Origin: Paraeggerthella hongkongensis | GTDB taxonomy: Bacteria > Actinomycetota > Coriobacteriia > Coriobacteriales > Eggerthellaceae | Assembly: GCF_003340345.1 (NCBI RefSeq) | Contig: NZ_PPTQ01000003.1 | Coordinates: forward strand, 1-64,000 | DNA: 64,000 nucleotides | Reading direction: 5' to 3' | Shown here: in pieces, positions 41,928-50,875 of the stretch | How the letters are laid out: every line of letters begins with the position of its first letter | Numbering within the stretch: the first letter of the stretch is position 1 | Notes under the pieces: model-generated | Seen by the model: only the letters and a program-made list of their open reading frames with translations | Told to the model about the DNA's origin: nothing | Database searches by the model: none | Made by a program: the position numbers and the translations under genes

Positions 41928-43271
41928 ATGGCGAAGGACATCCCCTACGATCAGAAGTACTACGATCCGGAGATCGAGTGCATGCCGCGGCCCCAGCTGG
42001 AGGAGCTGCAGCTGCAGCGATTGCAGGATATGGTGGCCTACGCGTACGAGAATACCGTGTACTACAAGCGCGCATTCGACGAGGCCGGCGTGAAGCCTTC
42101 CGACATCGAAACGCTTGAGGACATTGCGAAGTTCCCGTTCATCGACAAGAAGACCGAGCGCGAAACGCAGCACGTGGGAAGCTTCTTCGGCGAGATGTGC
42201 TCGGTGCCCGAGGAGGAAGTCATCTTCATGGCCACGTCTTCGGGTTCCACGGGCGTGCCCACGGTGAGCCCGTTCACGCAGGAGGACTTCGACCTGTGGC
42301 AGGACACCGAGGCGCGTCTGTTCTGGCAGGCTGGCATGCGCCCGAACGATCGCTACGTGCACGCGCTCAACTTCGCGCTGTACGTGGGCGGCCCCGACGT
42401 CATCGGCGCGCAGCGGCTGGGCGCGCTGGCCATCTGGGTGGGCGCGGTGCCGTCCGACCGTCTGCTGTTCGTGCTGAAGCAGTACCAGCCGACGGTTATC
42501 TGGACATCGCCTTCGTATGCATGGCATTTGGGCGAGGTGGCGAAGGAGAAGGGATACGACCCGCGCACCGACTTCAACATCCACACCATCATCGTTGCTG
42601 GCGAGGCGGGCGGTTCCATCAAATCCACGCGCGAAAGCATCGAGGACTTGTGGGGCGCGAAGGTTGTTGACTTCTACGGCCTGTCCGACATTTACGGTGC
42701 ATGCGCTGCGGCGTGCGAGGCCCACGATGGCCTGCACATCGTGGAGGACCAGATTCTGGTCGAGACGGTGAACCCGAACACGGGCGAGGTGCTGGCTCCG
42801 GGCGAGACGGGCGAGCTGGTGTACACCACTTTGAGCAAGAAGGCGCGCCCGATGATTCGCTTCCGTACGGGCGATATCGGCTACGTGAGCACCGATACGT
42901 GCGAGTGTGGCCGCACGCTTGCACGTATTCACATTACGGGCCGTAAGGACGAGATGTTCATCGTGAGCGCCGTCAACGTGTTCCCGAGCGATATCGAGTT
43001 CGTGGTGCGCGGCCTGGAAGGGCTGACGGGCGAGTATTCCATTCGCGTGTACGAGCAGGACTTCACGTGCAAGTACGAAGTGTCCGTGGAGCGTGCGCTG
43101 GGTAGCGACGAGCCTTACGACGAGGTGGCGAAGCGCACGATGGCGGCCATCAAGGCGCATGTGGGCGTGCGTCCGCAGAAGGTCATCGTGTATGATGCGG
43201 GTAAGCTGGGAACGTCGTCGGAGCACAAGGCGTCGCGCTTCGTTGACGAGCGCAGCTGCCAGACTCGATAG
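41928..43271 (+). CDS. Phenylacetate-CoA ligase (PaaK)-like adenylate-forming enzyme
   Basis: A 447-residue member of the ANL superfamily, PaaK branch: P-loop-like ATSSGSTGVPT (about residue 100), FYGLSDIYGACAA, and the C-terminal RTGDIGY and GRKDEMFIVSAVNVFPSDIE motifs. It activates a carboxylic acid, probably aromatic, as an adenylate and then a CoA thioester. AAGGAG lies 6 nt before the ATG at 41928. It is followed after 15 bp by a protein made only of a LysR effector domain. The acid is unknown. Confidence 0.92.
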   Translation: MAKDIPYDQKYYDPEIECMPRPQLEELQLQRLQDMVAYAYENTVYYKRAFDEAGVKPSDIETLEDIAKFPFIDKKTERETQHVGSFFGEMCSVPEEEVIFMATSSGSTGVPTVSPFTQEDFDLWQDTEARLFWQAGMRPNDRYVHALNFALYVGGPDVIGAQRLGALAIWVGAVPSDRLLFVLKQYQPTVIWTSPSYAWHLGEVAKEKGYDPRTDFNIHTIIVAGEAGGSIKSTRESIEDLWGAKVVDFYGLSDIYGACAAACEAHDGLHIVEDQILVETVNPNTGEVLAPGETGELVYTTLSKKARPMIRFRTGDIGYVSTDTCECGRTLARIHITGRKDEMFIVSAVNVFPSDIEFVVRGLEGLTGEYSIRVYEQDFTCKYEVSVERALGSDEPYDEVAKRTMAAIKAHVGVRPQKVIVYDAGKLGTSSEHKASRFVDERSCQTR

Positions 43272-43286
43272 GGAAGGATTCTACCC

Positions 43287-43940
43287 ATGGCTAACACCTT
43301 TGCAGTTTCCGGTCAGCACTATCTGTTCAACGTGCAGACGTTCGCCCATGTGGTTCTGGCTTTGGGCGGCGATGCGTACGCGTATGCGCTGCGCGATCGC
43401 AGCACGCGGGGCGTCATCGATGATGTTGCGTCGGGGAAAAGCCAGCTGGGCGTGCTGTTTCAGACGTCGGCTTCCGCTGAAACGCTGAACGCTGCGCTTG
43501 ACGAAGCGGGTCTTGAATTCGTGGAGCTTATCGAGTCGGCCCCGCGCGTTGCGCTGCCGGCCAGCCACCCCATGGTGAACGCTGCCAGCCTTACTCTGGA
43601 GGATATGGAGGACTATCCCTACTTGTATTTCGAGCAGGACGAGGATTCTCCGGTTGCCTTCGCCGAAGAGGCGCTTGCGGGCGTGCCGCGTGCCAAGAGC
43701 ATTGCCTGCACCGACCGCGCGTCGCTTTCGGAGCTGATCGTGGCACTGAACGGCTATACGGTGACGAGCGGCATTTTGGTGGGTATTTCCGACGGCGCCG
43801 GGCTGAACACCGTGCCGCTTGATACCGATGTGTCGCTGCACTTGGGCTACGTGGTGCGCAAGGGCGAGCAGCTGGATGAGAATGCCCAGCGTTTCGTGGA
43901 CACGTTGAAGAAGAACCTGGTCAAGTACGCTCGATTCTAA
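43287..43940 (+). CDS. Free-standing LysR-type effector-binding domain without HTH
   Basis: A 217-residue protein that aligns with the effector half of the LysR regulator at 40721-41653: VSGQHYLFNVQTFAHVV against VSTQHYAFSVQAFVNVV, then RSTRGVIDDV against ESTTAEIIDDV, the YLYFEQ region, and a conserved LNGYTVTSGIL against HNGYTLSTGVL. The HTH and linker are absent, and the gene begins at the exact domain border with its own GAAGGA site, so it is a designed product rather than a decayed regulator. It lies 15 bp after the PaaK-like ligase gene. It could sense or buffer the ligase product, or pair with the full-length LysR. Confidence 0.85.
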   Translation: MANTFAVSGQHYLFNVQTFAHVVLALGGDAYAYALRDRSTRGVIDDVASGKSQLGVLFQTSASAETLNAALDEAGLEFVELIESAPRVALPASHPMVNAASLTLEDMEDYPYLYFEQDEDSPVAFAEEALAGVPRAKSIACTDRASLSELIVALNGYTVTSGILVGISDGAGLNTVPLDTDVSLHLGYVVRKGEQLDENAQRFVDTLKKNLVKYARF

Positions 43941-43980
43941 GTAGGTTGCCGTCGCGTGTAGGCGAAACGGCAGCTCTTGA

Positions 43981-44030
43981 AACGAGGGGGACGGGGGCGG
44001 CGATGCCGCGCTCGTCCCCCTCGTTGTTTA
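43981..44030. terminator. Bidirectional terminator
   Basis: A perfect 13-bp stem (43981-43993 with 44013-44025) with GTTT after it on the plus strand and TTT on the minus strand, between two converging genes. Confidence 0.8.
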
Positions 44031-45743
44031 CTCGTTGTCGTTCGGATGGCGCCTGCCGGCCAGGTCGCGAGCCTCTTCGCTCACGACGGGTCCCGCGTGC
44101 GCGCCGCGTTTTTCCAGCACGCGTTCGCGCCGCGCTCGTTCGGCGCGTGCTTCGCTGGGGCGCGGACGGTCGGCTTGCTGCGGGGCGGTTTCGCGCGGGG
44201 CTTCGGCTTTGGAGAAGCCCATGCGGATGCCGATGTATTCGCTGACCAGCAACACGAACAGGATGCACATCACAATGAGGTAGCCGATCACCGCGCCGGG
44301 CAATCCCGTGAAGTTCACCAGCAGGATGGGAACGAACAGCGAGAATCCGAACGTGATCAGGTACAGGCGCGTGACGGCCTTCTGGCGGCGCAGCACGGTG
44401 ATCACCTGGTACAGGAAATCGATAGCTGCCGTTACCCCGCCTGCGGCCAGCATGATGAAGCACAGGCCGCGGAATTGCTCGAAGTCAAGGCCGTACATGA
44501 AGCTCATCAGGGGAATGCCGATGGTCGCCATAACGCCTGCCACCACCAACGTGATGGCAACGATGACGGCCAGCACGGCCACGATGGTCAGATCGAACCG
44601 CTTCCGCTTGCCGGGGTCGGCCCACGCTTCGGCCATGCGGACGAGCATCGGCTTGTAGATGAGGCCGATGGTCAGCAGGATGGCCTGGGCGGGGAAGTAC
44701 AGCGCGTTGAAGTACAGCTGGTTGTCGTAGCTGAGCACGCCTTCCATCACGAATTTCGGCATGTTGTCGATGAGCGCGTACATGAACAGCGCTGCGAACA
44801 GAGGGAAGCACTGCTTGAACAGCGCACCCACGTTGCCCATGCTCACGCGGCGCGATTTCGGCGTTTCGAACAGGGCCAGCGGAAACGTGAGGAACAGGAA
44901 CGTGGCGGCGGCCACCACGGCCATGGCGATGCAGGCAACGCCGAGGTTGCGGGTGATCAGCAGCACCAACGAGAACACGATGAACACGGCGACCGAGCGA
45001 AACGCTTGGGAGATTCCGGCAAGGTAGAGCTTGTCCACTTGCTGCAGGCGCCCCTCGTACACGTCGGCTAGGCCGTCGATCATCTTGTAGAGGTACACGC
45101 CCAAGCTGATGGTCAGCATGTGATCGGTGTATCCGCGAATCGAGCAGTACGCCACGCCGACAACCACCATGAGCGCGCACGTGATCCAACGGTTTACCTG
45201 GTAGTCCGCGAACGAGTGCTCTTCGGCCAGGTCGGACACTTGAAAGGTTCGCACGCCGTAGTTGGCAAGGATCATGAGCAGCGTGCCGGTGACGAACGCC
45301 AGCGAGAACATGCCGGCTTGCTCGACGCCCACCAGCTGCGTGACCACGATGGTGAGGAAGGGAAACACCATGCCCCACGTAGCGATGCCCAGCGTGTTGC
45401 ACACGTAGTCGCGCGTGGTGCGTCCGGCGGCGTATTCTTCTTGCTGCGCCGAGAGGGAGCGTTCGGATACGGCCCCCAGAAGCCGGTTGCACCAGTGGTT
45501 GACGGCGCGCGTGATGAAGCTGGGCTTGCGAGGCTTTTTCGCCGCGCGACGTGCGCGGTTCCCGCGCTGATCGGAGGCGCTGTCGGGCTGTGTTTGCGGG
45601 TTCGGATCTTGGGCGCTGCGCCTGGTTGCGTGCAGCGGCGCGCGCTCGGTCGCCTCGTGCTCGGGCGCGGTGCGTTGATGGAGCGCCCGGGTGGGCTGGC
45701 TGCGCTGTTCTTGTTCGGAGTTGTTCCGCGGCATGCGGTCCAT
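44028..45743 (-). CDS. Polysaccharide/lipid flippase of the MOP superfamily (Wzx-like)
   Basis: A 571-residue protein: a polar Gln/Arg-rich N-terminal region of about 85 residues predicted to be cytoplasmic, about 12-14 membrane helices, and a basic C-terminal tail of about 60 residues. The helix pattern and the NYGVRTFQVSDLAEEHS segment fit polysaccharide exporters (Wzx/PST) that flip lipid-linked sugars. No glycosyltransferases lie nearby. The start is uncertain: ATG 45743 has AAGGAG 13 nt upstream, while ATG 45794 has no site. Confidence 0.8.
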   Translation of the reverse strand: MDRMPRNNSEQEQRSQPTRALHQRTAPEHEATERAPLHATRRSAQDPNPQTQPDSASDQRGNRARRAAKKPRKPSFITRAVNHWCNRLLGAVSERSLSAQQEEYAAGRTTRDYVCNTLGIATWGMVFPFLTIVVTQLVGVEQAGMFSLAFVTGTLLMILANYGVRTFQVSDLAEEHSFADYQVNRWITCALMVVVGVAYCSIRGYTDHMLTISLGVYLYKMIDGLADVYEGRLQQVDKLYLAGISQAFRSVAVFIVFSLVLLITRNLGVACIAMAVVAAATFLFLTFPLALFETPKSRRVSMGNVGALFKQCFPLFAALFMYALIDNMPKFVMEGVLSYDNQLYFNALYFPAQAILLTIGLIYKPMLVRMAEAWADPGKRKRFDLTIVAVLAVIVAITLVVAGVMATIGIPLMSFMYGLDFEQFRGLCFIMLAAGGVTAAIDFLYQVITVLRRQKAVTRLYLITFGFSLFVPILLVNFTGLPGAVIGYLIVMCILFVLLVSEYIGIRMGFSKAEAPRETAPQQADRPRPSEARAERARRERVLEKRGAHAGPVVSEEARDLAGRRHPNDNE

Positions 45744-46071
45744 AAGCTGCGTCGAGCTCCTTCGCTGCGTGTGTCGTTGTCTCTCCTTGAGCATTATAGG
45801 GGTCGTGCGCAGTTGGTCCCCTAAGATTCATAGCAGCAGCAAACGAGGGCGTGCGCGTCCTTGCGCGCTTGCGTCTGGCCGTGCTGGGCGCGGTTGGAGG
45901 TTCCGCGCCTGTTGCGACACGGGCCGGGGCGGCTCCGTTCGAGACTGTCCCCCTGTTCCCCTGTTCCCCAATCGGGGGAGTTTGACGGCTGGTCGTCTGC
46001 GCGCGCCCGCGAACGCGCGAGGGCAACGCTATACTGGCATGATCAAGACGTGACACGAATGGGAGAGTTCC

Positions 46072-47058
46072 ATGATCGAGGTACTGTGGCATGGGCGCGG
46101 CGGTCAAGGCGCGTTCACTGCGGCGCGACTGCTGGGTGCGGCCGCATCGCTTTCCGAGGGCCGCTACGCGTTGGCGTTTCCGTCGTTCGGACCCGAGCGA
46201 CGCGGCGCGCCGATGCGCGCGTTCACGAAGATGGACGATGCGCCTATCGGCGATCGGAGCGCGGTGGCGCGCGCCGATTACGTGGTGTATCTGGACGAGA
46301 CGCTGCTGGGGTCTGGCTGGGAGCATGAGCTGAAACCTGGAGGACGCGTGCTGGTGAACAGCGCTGCAACCTTCGATGACGAGCGCATCGTGGCTATCGA
46401 TGCCGACGGAATCTCCGCTTCTTTTTTGGGGCGCCCCATTCCTAACACGGTGTTTCTTGGGGCGATCGCGGGCCTGTGCGATCGGGTGTCGCTCGAGGAT
46501 CTGGATGAGGCGATTCGCCAGTACATGCCGGAAAAACTGCACGGTAAGAACCTGGCAATCGTGGAGGAAGCGCTCCGGCGGATGGCCGATGCTTCCGATG
46601 CCGAAGCAATCGATCGGCCGCCTGTTGCGGGGATTGCGGTTGAATCCGGCGAAAGCGATCTGCGCGCGGAAAACTTCGAGGCGGCCGAAGGCTTGGATGG
46701 CTCGCCCTCGGAATCGCCCGCTCGTCCGCCCGCGCGCATCTGCACCTTGCGCAGCGGGGACGCTTTGGACCCCGCCGTGTTCGCGCGCACCACGTGCTTC
46801 GAGGCAGGTTATCTGACCGCGAAGAACGCTGGCTGGCGCAACGTGCGCCCCGTGATCGACTCTTCTGCGTGCACGGGATGCCTCCAATGCTACTGGCTGT
46901 GTCCGGACGGCACGGTGTTCAAGGTTGACCAGGCTGCGTCCGTCGGCGCTCCTGTTGCCATCGACCTGGACTTCTGCAAAGGCTGCGGCGTGTGCGCGAA
47001 GGCTTGCAAGTTCAATGCGATTGCCATGATTCCCGAAAGCGAGGCGGATGCCCGATGA
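46072..47058 (+). CDS. 2-oxoacid:ferredoxin oxidoreductase, fused gamma and delta subunits
   Basis: A 328-residue fusion. Residues 1-185 are the gamma subunit (WHGRGGQGAFTAARLLG, FPSFGPERRGAP); after an acidic linker, residues 235-328 are the delta subunit with two ferredoxin-type motifs, CTGCLQCYWLCP and CKGCGVCAKACK, for two [4Fe-4S] clusters. It carries electrons from the thiamine diphosphate site to ferredoxin. GGGAGAG precedes the ATG. Its TGA overlaps the ATG of the alpha subunit gene. In pyruvate:ferredoxin oxidoreductases gamma and delta are usually separate genes. Confidence 0.92.
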   Translation: MIEVLWHGRGGQGAFTAARLLGAAASLSEGRYALAFPSFGPERRGAPMRAFTKMDDAPIGDRSAVARADYVVYLDETLLGSGWEHELKPGGRVLVNSAATFDDERIVAIDADGISASFLGRPIPNTVFLGAIAGLCDRVSLEDLDEAIRQYMPEKLHGKNLAIVEEALRRMADASDAEAIDRPPVAGIAVESGESDLRAENFEAAEGLDGSPSESPARPPARICTLRSGDALDPAVFARTTCFEAGYLTAKNAGWRNVRPVIDSSACTGCLQCYWLCPDGTVFKVDQAASVGAPVAIDLDFCKGCGVCAKACKFNAIAMIPESEADAR

Positions 47059-48329
47059 AGAGGTTCCTTTCCGGCGACGAAGCGCTGGCGGAGGGCGTGC
47101 GCCTGGCGCGTCCGCAGGTCATCAGCGCGTATCCCATTACGCCGCAAACGGTGGTGGTCGAGCGTTTGAGCGAGATGGTGGAAGAAGGCACGCTTGCCGC
47201 CGAGTACGTGCACGTGGAGTCCGAACATTCGGCGCTGTCGTGCGCCATCGGCGCGTCGGCTACGGGCGCCCGCACGTTCACGGCTACGTCGAGCCAGGGC
47301 TTGCTGTACATGGCAGAATGCCTGACCTATGCATCGGGCGGGCGGTTTCCCATTGTCATGATGAACGCGAACCGTGCAACCGCGCTGCCGTGGAACATCT
47401 ACGGCGACCAGCGAGATTCGCTCGCCTTGCTGGATCACGGTTGGATTCAGGTGTATGCGCAGGACAACCAAGAGGCGCTCGATCTTGCGCTTATGGCGTA
47501 TGCGTTGGCGGAGGACCCGGCGGTTATGACGCCGGTGATGGTGAACCTGGACGGTTTCGCGCTCACGCATACGTACGAGACCGTGGACGTGCCTTCGGCG
47601 GAGCAAGCGGACGCGTTTCTGCCGCCTTACGAGCCTGCTGGGAATCACTTCGATTTCGAGCATCCCGTGAACATCGGGTTTTCGGCAGGCCCTGAGTACA
47701 ACCGCTATTTCAAGTACTGGGAGCATCGCGACATGCTGAACGCTCCCGACGTGGTGGAGCAGATCGAGCGGCGCTTCGCCGAGGTGTTCGGGCGCCAATA
47801 CACCGGCATGATCGAAACGCTGAACTGCGAAGATGCCGACGTTGTCCTGGTCACGCTGGGGTCGGCTGCAGGCCTTGCGCGCTCCGTGGTGGAGCAGCTG
47901 CGCGCCGAGGGCGTTCGCGCGGGCATGCTGCGCATTCGCTACCTGCGCCCCATGCCCTCGGAGCTGATTGCCGAGGCGCTGCGAGGCGCGAAGGCGGTGG
48001 GCGTTCTGGAGAAGGATATCTCGTTCGGTTCGGAGGGAACCGTGTTCACGAACGTCAATTCGGCGCTGCAGCAGGCGGGCGTGTGCGTTCCCACGTACAA
48101 CTTTGTAGGAGGTTTGGGCGGCGACGACATTTCCGAATCGCAGACGATCGGTATGTTTCGCGCTCTCCAGCAGGTGGCCGACGGCGCGGGGTCCGGCAGC
48201 TTGCCGCGCGTGTCGTTTTTGGGCGTTGATGACGTTCCGCCGACCTGCCAGCCGACGGAAGCAGCCGACGCTGCGGCTTCCGTCGCTGATTCATGCGAAC
48301 CTGCGAGCTGCGACGAAAGGGGGCGATAG
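47055..48329 (+). CDS. porA: 2-oxoacid (probably pyruvate):ferredoxin oxidoreductase alpha subunit
   Basis: A 424-residue subunit: SGDEALAEGVRLARP...AYPITPQTVVVERLSE at the N terminus, VESEHSALSCAIGASATGARTFT (domain I) and the C-terminal domain II. The AYPITPQT motif is typical of PorA-type subunits. With the gamma/delta and beta proteins it oxidatively decarboxylates a 2-oxoacid to an acyl-CoA. ATG overlaps the preceding TGA; a Cys/Asp-rich tail of about 25 residues is unusual. Confidence 0.92.
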   Translation: MKRFLSGDEALAEGVRLARPQVISAYPITPQTVVVERLSEMVEEGTLAAEYVHVESEHSALSCAIGASATGARTFTATSSQGLLYMAECLTYASGGRFPIVMMNANRATALPWNIYGDQRDSLALLDHGWIQVYAQDNQEALDLALMAYALAEDPAVMTPVMVNLDGFALTHTYETVDVPSAEQADAFLPPYEPAGNHFDFEHPVNIGFSAGPEYNRYFKYWEHRDMLNAPDVVEQIERRFAEVFGRQYTGMIETLNCEDADVVLVTLGSAAGLARSVVEQLRAEGVRAGMLRIRYLRPMPSELIAEALRGAKAVGVLEKDISFGSEGTVFTNVNSALQQAGVCVPTYNFVGGLGGDDISESQTIGMFRALQQVADGAGSGSLPRVSFLGVDDVPPTCQPTEAADAAASVADSCEPASCDERGR

Positions 48330-48331
48330 GA

Positions 48332-49249
48332 ATGGCTCTCAATGCGAAGACCATAGCCAACGACGAGTTTTTCTTCGGTCACAAGGCATGCGCGGGGTGC
48401 GGCGGTTCCCTTGCCCTGCGCGCTGCGCTTAAGGTGCTGGGCCCGAACGCTGTGGCCGCGCTGCCGGCGGGCTGCATGAGCGCTGTCGGCTTCAATTTCC
48501 CGCAGCTTTCCTTTGCCAACAACGCAATGATCACGCCTTTTGCGGCTACGGCAAGCGTGCTGACCGGTATTGAGGCCGGGCTGCGCGCGCAGGGAAAGAA
48601 GCCCGACGATTGCACCGTGGTGGGCTTTGCGGGCGATGGCGGCACGGCTGACATCGGCATCCAGGCGCTGTCCGGGGCGATCGACCGCAACGACGACGTG
48701 TTGTACATTTGCTACGACAACGAGGCGTACATGAACACGGGCATCCAGAAAAGCTCGCTGACGCCTTTTGGCGCCAAGACCACCACGACGCCTGCCGGCC
48801 GCAACGTGCACGGCTGTCTGACGCAGAAGAAGAACATGTTCGAAATCGTGGCGGCGCACGGCATTCCGTATGCGGCCACGGCAAGCGTTGGCTACCTGAA
48901 CGACTTCGTCCGCAAGGTGGAGCGCGCCCGGGACATCAAGGGCACGCGCTACATTCACGTGATGGCTCCGTGCCCGACAGGGTGGGGCTGCGGCGTGGAC
49001 GAGATGGTGGACATCGCGAAGGATATCGTGGATACGGGCTTGTGGTACCTGGCCGAGTACGAAGGCGAAGCGGTGTGCGGCCAGTACGGAGGCCGCTTCA
49101 AGCTGAACAGGAACCCGAAGGATTTCGCCAGCGTTGAGGCGTACCTGCGCAGGCAGGGCCGCTTCAAGGCGCTTTCCGATGACGAGATCGCCAGCGTTGA
49201 AGCCGGTCGTGACGCTGCTTGGGAGGCCATGCGCCGAGATTGGGCGTGA
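48332..49249 (+). CDS. porB: 2-oxoacid (probably pyruvate):ferredoxin oxidoreductase beta subunit
   Basis: A 305-residue thiamine diphosphate subunit: HKACAGCGGSLALR (cluster cysteines and substrate loop), the TPP motif GDGGTADIGIQ followed by DNEAYMNTG, and PCPTGWGCG near residue 210, another cysteine used in the beta-subunit cluster. The three genes at 46072-49249 therefore encode a complete enzyme. AAAGGGGGCG precedes the ATG 2 nt after the porA stop. Confidence 0.93.
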   Translation: MALNAKTIANDEFFFGHKACAGCGGSLALRAALKVLGPNAVAALPAGCMSAVGFNFPQLSFANNAMITPFAATASVLTGIEAGLRAQGKKPDDCTVVGFAGDGGTADIGIQALSGAIDRNDDVLYICYDNEAYMNTGIQKSSLTPFGAKTTTTPAGRNVHGCLTQKKNMFEIVAAHGIPYAATASVGYLNDFVRKVERARDIKGTRYIHVMAPCPTGWGCGVDEMVDIAKDIVDTGLWYLAEYEGEAVCGQYGGRFKLNRNPKDFASVEAYLRRQGRFKALSDDEIASVEAGRDAAWEAMRRDWA

Positions 49250-49270
49250 GTGGGGCTTTAAGGATGCGAA

Positions 49271-49302
49271 AAGACGCCGCTTGAACAGCGGCGTCTTTTT
49301 TT
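49271..49302 (+). terminator. porB terminator
   Basis: A perfect 11-bp stem (49271-49281 with 49287-49297), 5-nt loop and a run of T. Confidence 0.95.
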
Positions 49303-49363
49303 CGAGGCGGAGGGACGGGCTGCTGGCCGCGTCCCTCCGTCTCGTTTTTTGCCTCGCTCTCCC

Positions 49364-49411
49364 TATACAGTAAAGCAATCACATGATATAGTGTAATCTA
49401 TCAAAAGATAG
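49364..49411 (+). promoter_or_regulatory. Promoter and operator of the zeta-type toxin-antitoxin pair
   Basis: TATACA (49364-49369), 17 bp, TATAGT (49387-49392), then a dyad CTATC-N4-GATAG (49398-49411) just downstream of the expected start site. The HTH antitoxin is the likely ligand of the dyad. Confidence 0.65.
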
Positions 49412-49427
49412 TAAAAGGGAGGTAATC

Positions 49428-49997
49428 ATGTCGCATGATCTGACTTCGCAGGATATTAAGAGGATTCGGGAAAAGTACGGGCTGACGCAGCAAGGGTTTG
49501 CGCGCTTGTTGGGACTTGGCGAGGCTAGCGTGGTTCGGTACGAAAACGGACAAACTCCCAGCAAGGCGAATGCGAACCTCATTCGTGCTGCGGATGATCC
49601 GAGGTTTCTTGCGGATTGCCTTGAGCGCGACGGGGCTTTGCTTGCGGACAGCCAGCGCGAGAAAACCGAGAAGATCGTGTATGCGCTGGTTTCTTTCGAC
49701 GAGGATGGAGACGTCATGGACATCAACGAACTGTACGAAATCACGCTTCAGCAGGAGGTTCTTAACGAGCAGGCTGCGCAGCTGATGGGGGAGATCTCGC
49801 GACTGCTTATCGCTGCTCGCAATGGAGGGGATGTCGCTTCTGCGGCGGTCTATGAAGACGTGTATATGCAGCTTGCCATGGTCAAGCCTCGCATTATCAG
49901 TGAAGGTCATTTGGACAAAGTGAAGCTTTTGGAATTGAAGGCGCAGATCGAATGCTTGGGGCGCGTGGCGGAAAGTCGCAAAGTGAAAGCTGCGTAA
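49428..49997 (+). CDS. HTH antitoxin of a zeta-type toxin-antitoxin pair (PezA-like)
   Basis: A 189-residue protein with an N-terminal XRE-type helix-turn-helix (IREKYGLTQQGFARLLGLGEASVVRYENG, split around 12-40) and a helical C terminus. GGGAGG precedes the ATG. It ends 1 nt before the zeta toxin gene. PezA has the same order (HTH, then toxin-blocking helices), and PezT is a zeta toxin. It should repress the operon and block the toxin's ATP/substrate site. Confidence 0.85.
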   Translation: MSHDLTSQDIKRIREKYGLTQQGFARLLGLGEASVVRYENGQTPSKANANLIRAADDPRFLADCLERDGALLADSQREKTEKIVYALVSFDEDGDVMDINELYEITLQQEVLNEQAAQLMGEISRLLIAARNGGDVASAAVYEDVYMQLAMVKPRIISEGHLDKVKLLELKAQIECLGRVAESRKVKAA

Positions 49998-49998
49998 C

Positions 49999-50769
49999 AT
50001 GGCAGGTATTGAAGAGTACTCGAATGAGGAATTTCAGAACGGGTTTCAAGGGATCGTCAGCGCCCTCGTGGCAGATGGGAACCTGGCGCCCCTCAGCAGC
50101 CCGCGGGCTGTTTTGCTTGGCGGGCAGAGCGGTGCGGGAAAAACAACGCTGCACAACATCTTTCTTATCGCCCAGAAGGGCAATGCGATCATCATAAATG
50201 GTGACGAGTACCGGTCTCATCATCCGCGATTCAGGGAAATCAGTGCGCGGTATGGAATTGATGCTCCGTCGTATACGGCAGCATGGGCTGGAAGCATGGT
50301 GGAGGCGCTGGTTGACGCCCTTTCAACTGCAGGGTACAACCTGATCATCGAAGGAACGCTGCGGACATCCGAGGTCCCACTCAAGACGGCAAGGCTCTTG
50401 CGCGATCGGGGATACGACGTTTCGCTGGCACTGATGGCGGTGAAGCCGGAACTATCGCTGGTAAGTTGCCAGCTGCGATACGAGCAGATGCGTATTGCGG
50501 GTACAGAGCCTCGGGCGGTCGACCCGAACCATCATCTTTTGATCGTTGAAAGCATCGTCAGTAACTTGAAAGTGCTTGAGGAATCCGGGTTGTTCGATAC
50601 CGTAAGCTTGTACGATCGCGCCGAGCGCCGATTGTTCTTCAGCAAAGATGACGGCGGGTATGCGTGCGATGCGCTCGAGCGAATCTTGTTCGGTGAGTGG
50701 AGCGACGAAGAGCGCTTGCACTTGGCGTATCTGGAACGAAAGCTGGCTGAGCTGAAAACTCTTGGCTGA
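49999..50769 (+). CDS. Zeta-toxin family kinase (PezT-like)
   Basis: A 256-residue P-loop kinase: Walker A GGQSGAGKTT (41-50), NGDEYR with the catalytic Asp69, and EGTLRTSEVP. Zeta/PezT toxins phosphorylate UDP-N-acetylglucosamine at the 3'-OH and so block cell-wall synthesis. It starts 1 nt after the HTH antitoxin gene, completing a type II pair. A long acidic C terminus follows the kinase core. Confidence 0.9.
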   Translation: MAGIEEYSNEEFQNGFQGIVSALVADGNLAPLSSPRAVLLGGQSGAGKTTLHNIFLIAQKGNAIIINGDEYRSHHPRFREISARYGIDAPSYTAAWAGSMVEALVDALSTAGYNLIIEGTLRTSEVPLKTARLLRDRGYDVSLALMAVKPELSLVSCQLRYEQMRIAGTEPRAVDPNHHLLIVESIVSNLKVLEESGLFDTVSLYDRAERRLFFSKDDGGYACDALERILFGEWSDEERLHLAYLERKLAELKTLG

Positions 50770-50875
50770 TCGCCTTGCTTTCGGCGTTTGTGCTGGCGGG
50801 ATCCATCCTGGTCAAACCCGTGCGGGCTGGAATATGGTACCCTGCTGAACACAGGGAACGGCGAAAGGGATCCAT

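Noticed and set aside
44485-46887. 800-codon frame opposite the flippase and por genes
   Set aside because: Low-complexity Arg/Ala sequence spanning two genes and a promoter; a shadow frame.
49428-50769. Zeta toxin locus as evidence of an integrated plasmid or phage
   Set aside because: No integrase, replication gene, attachment repeats or composition shift around it.
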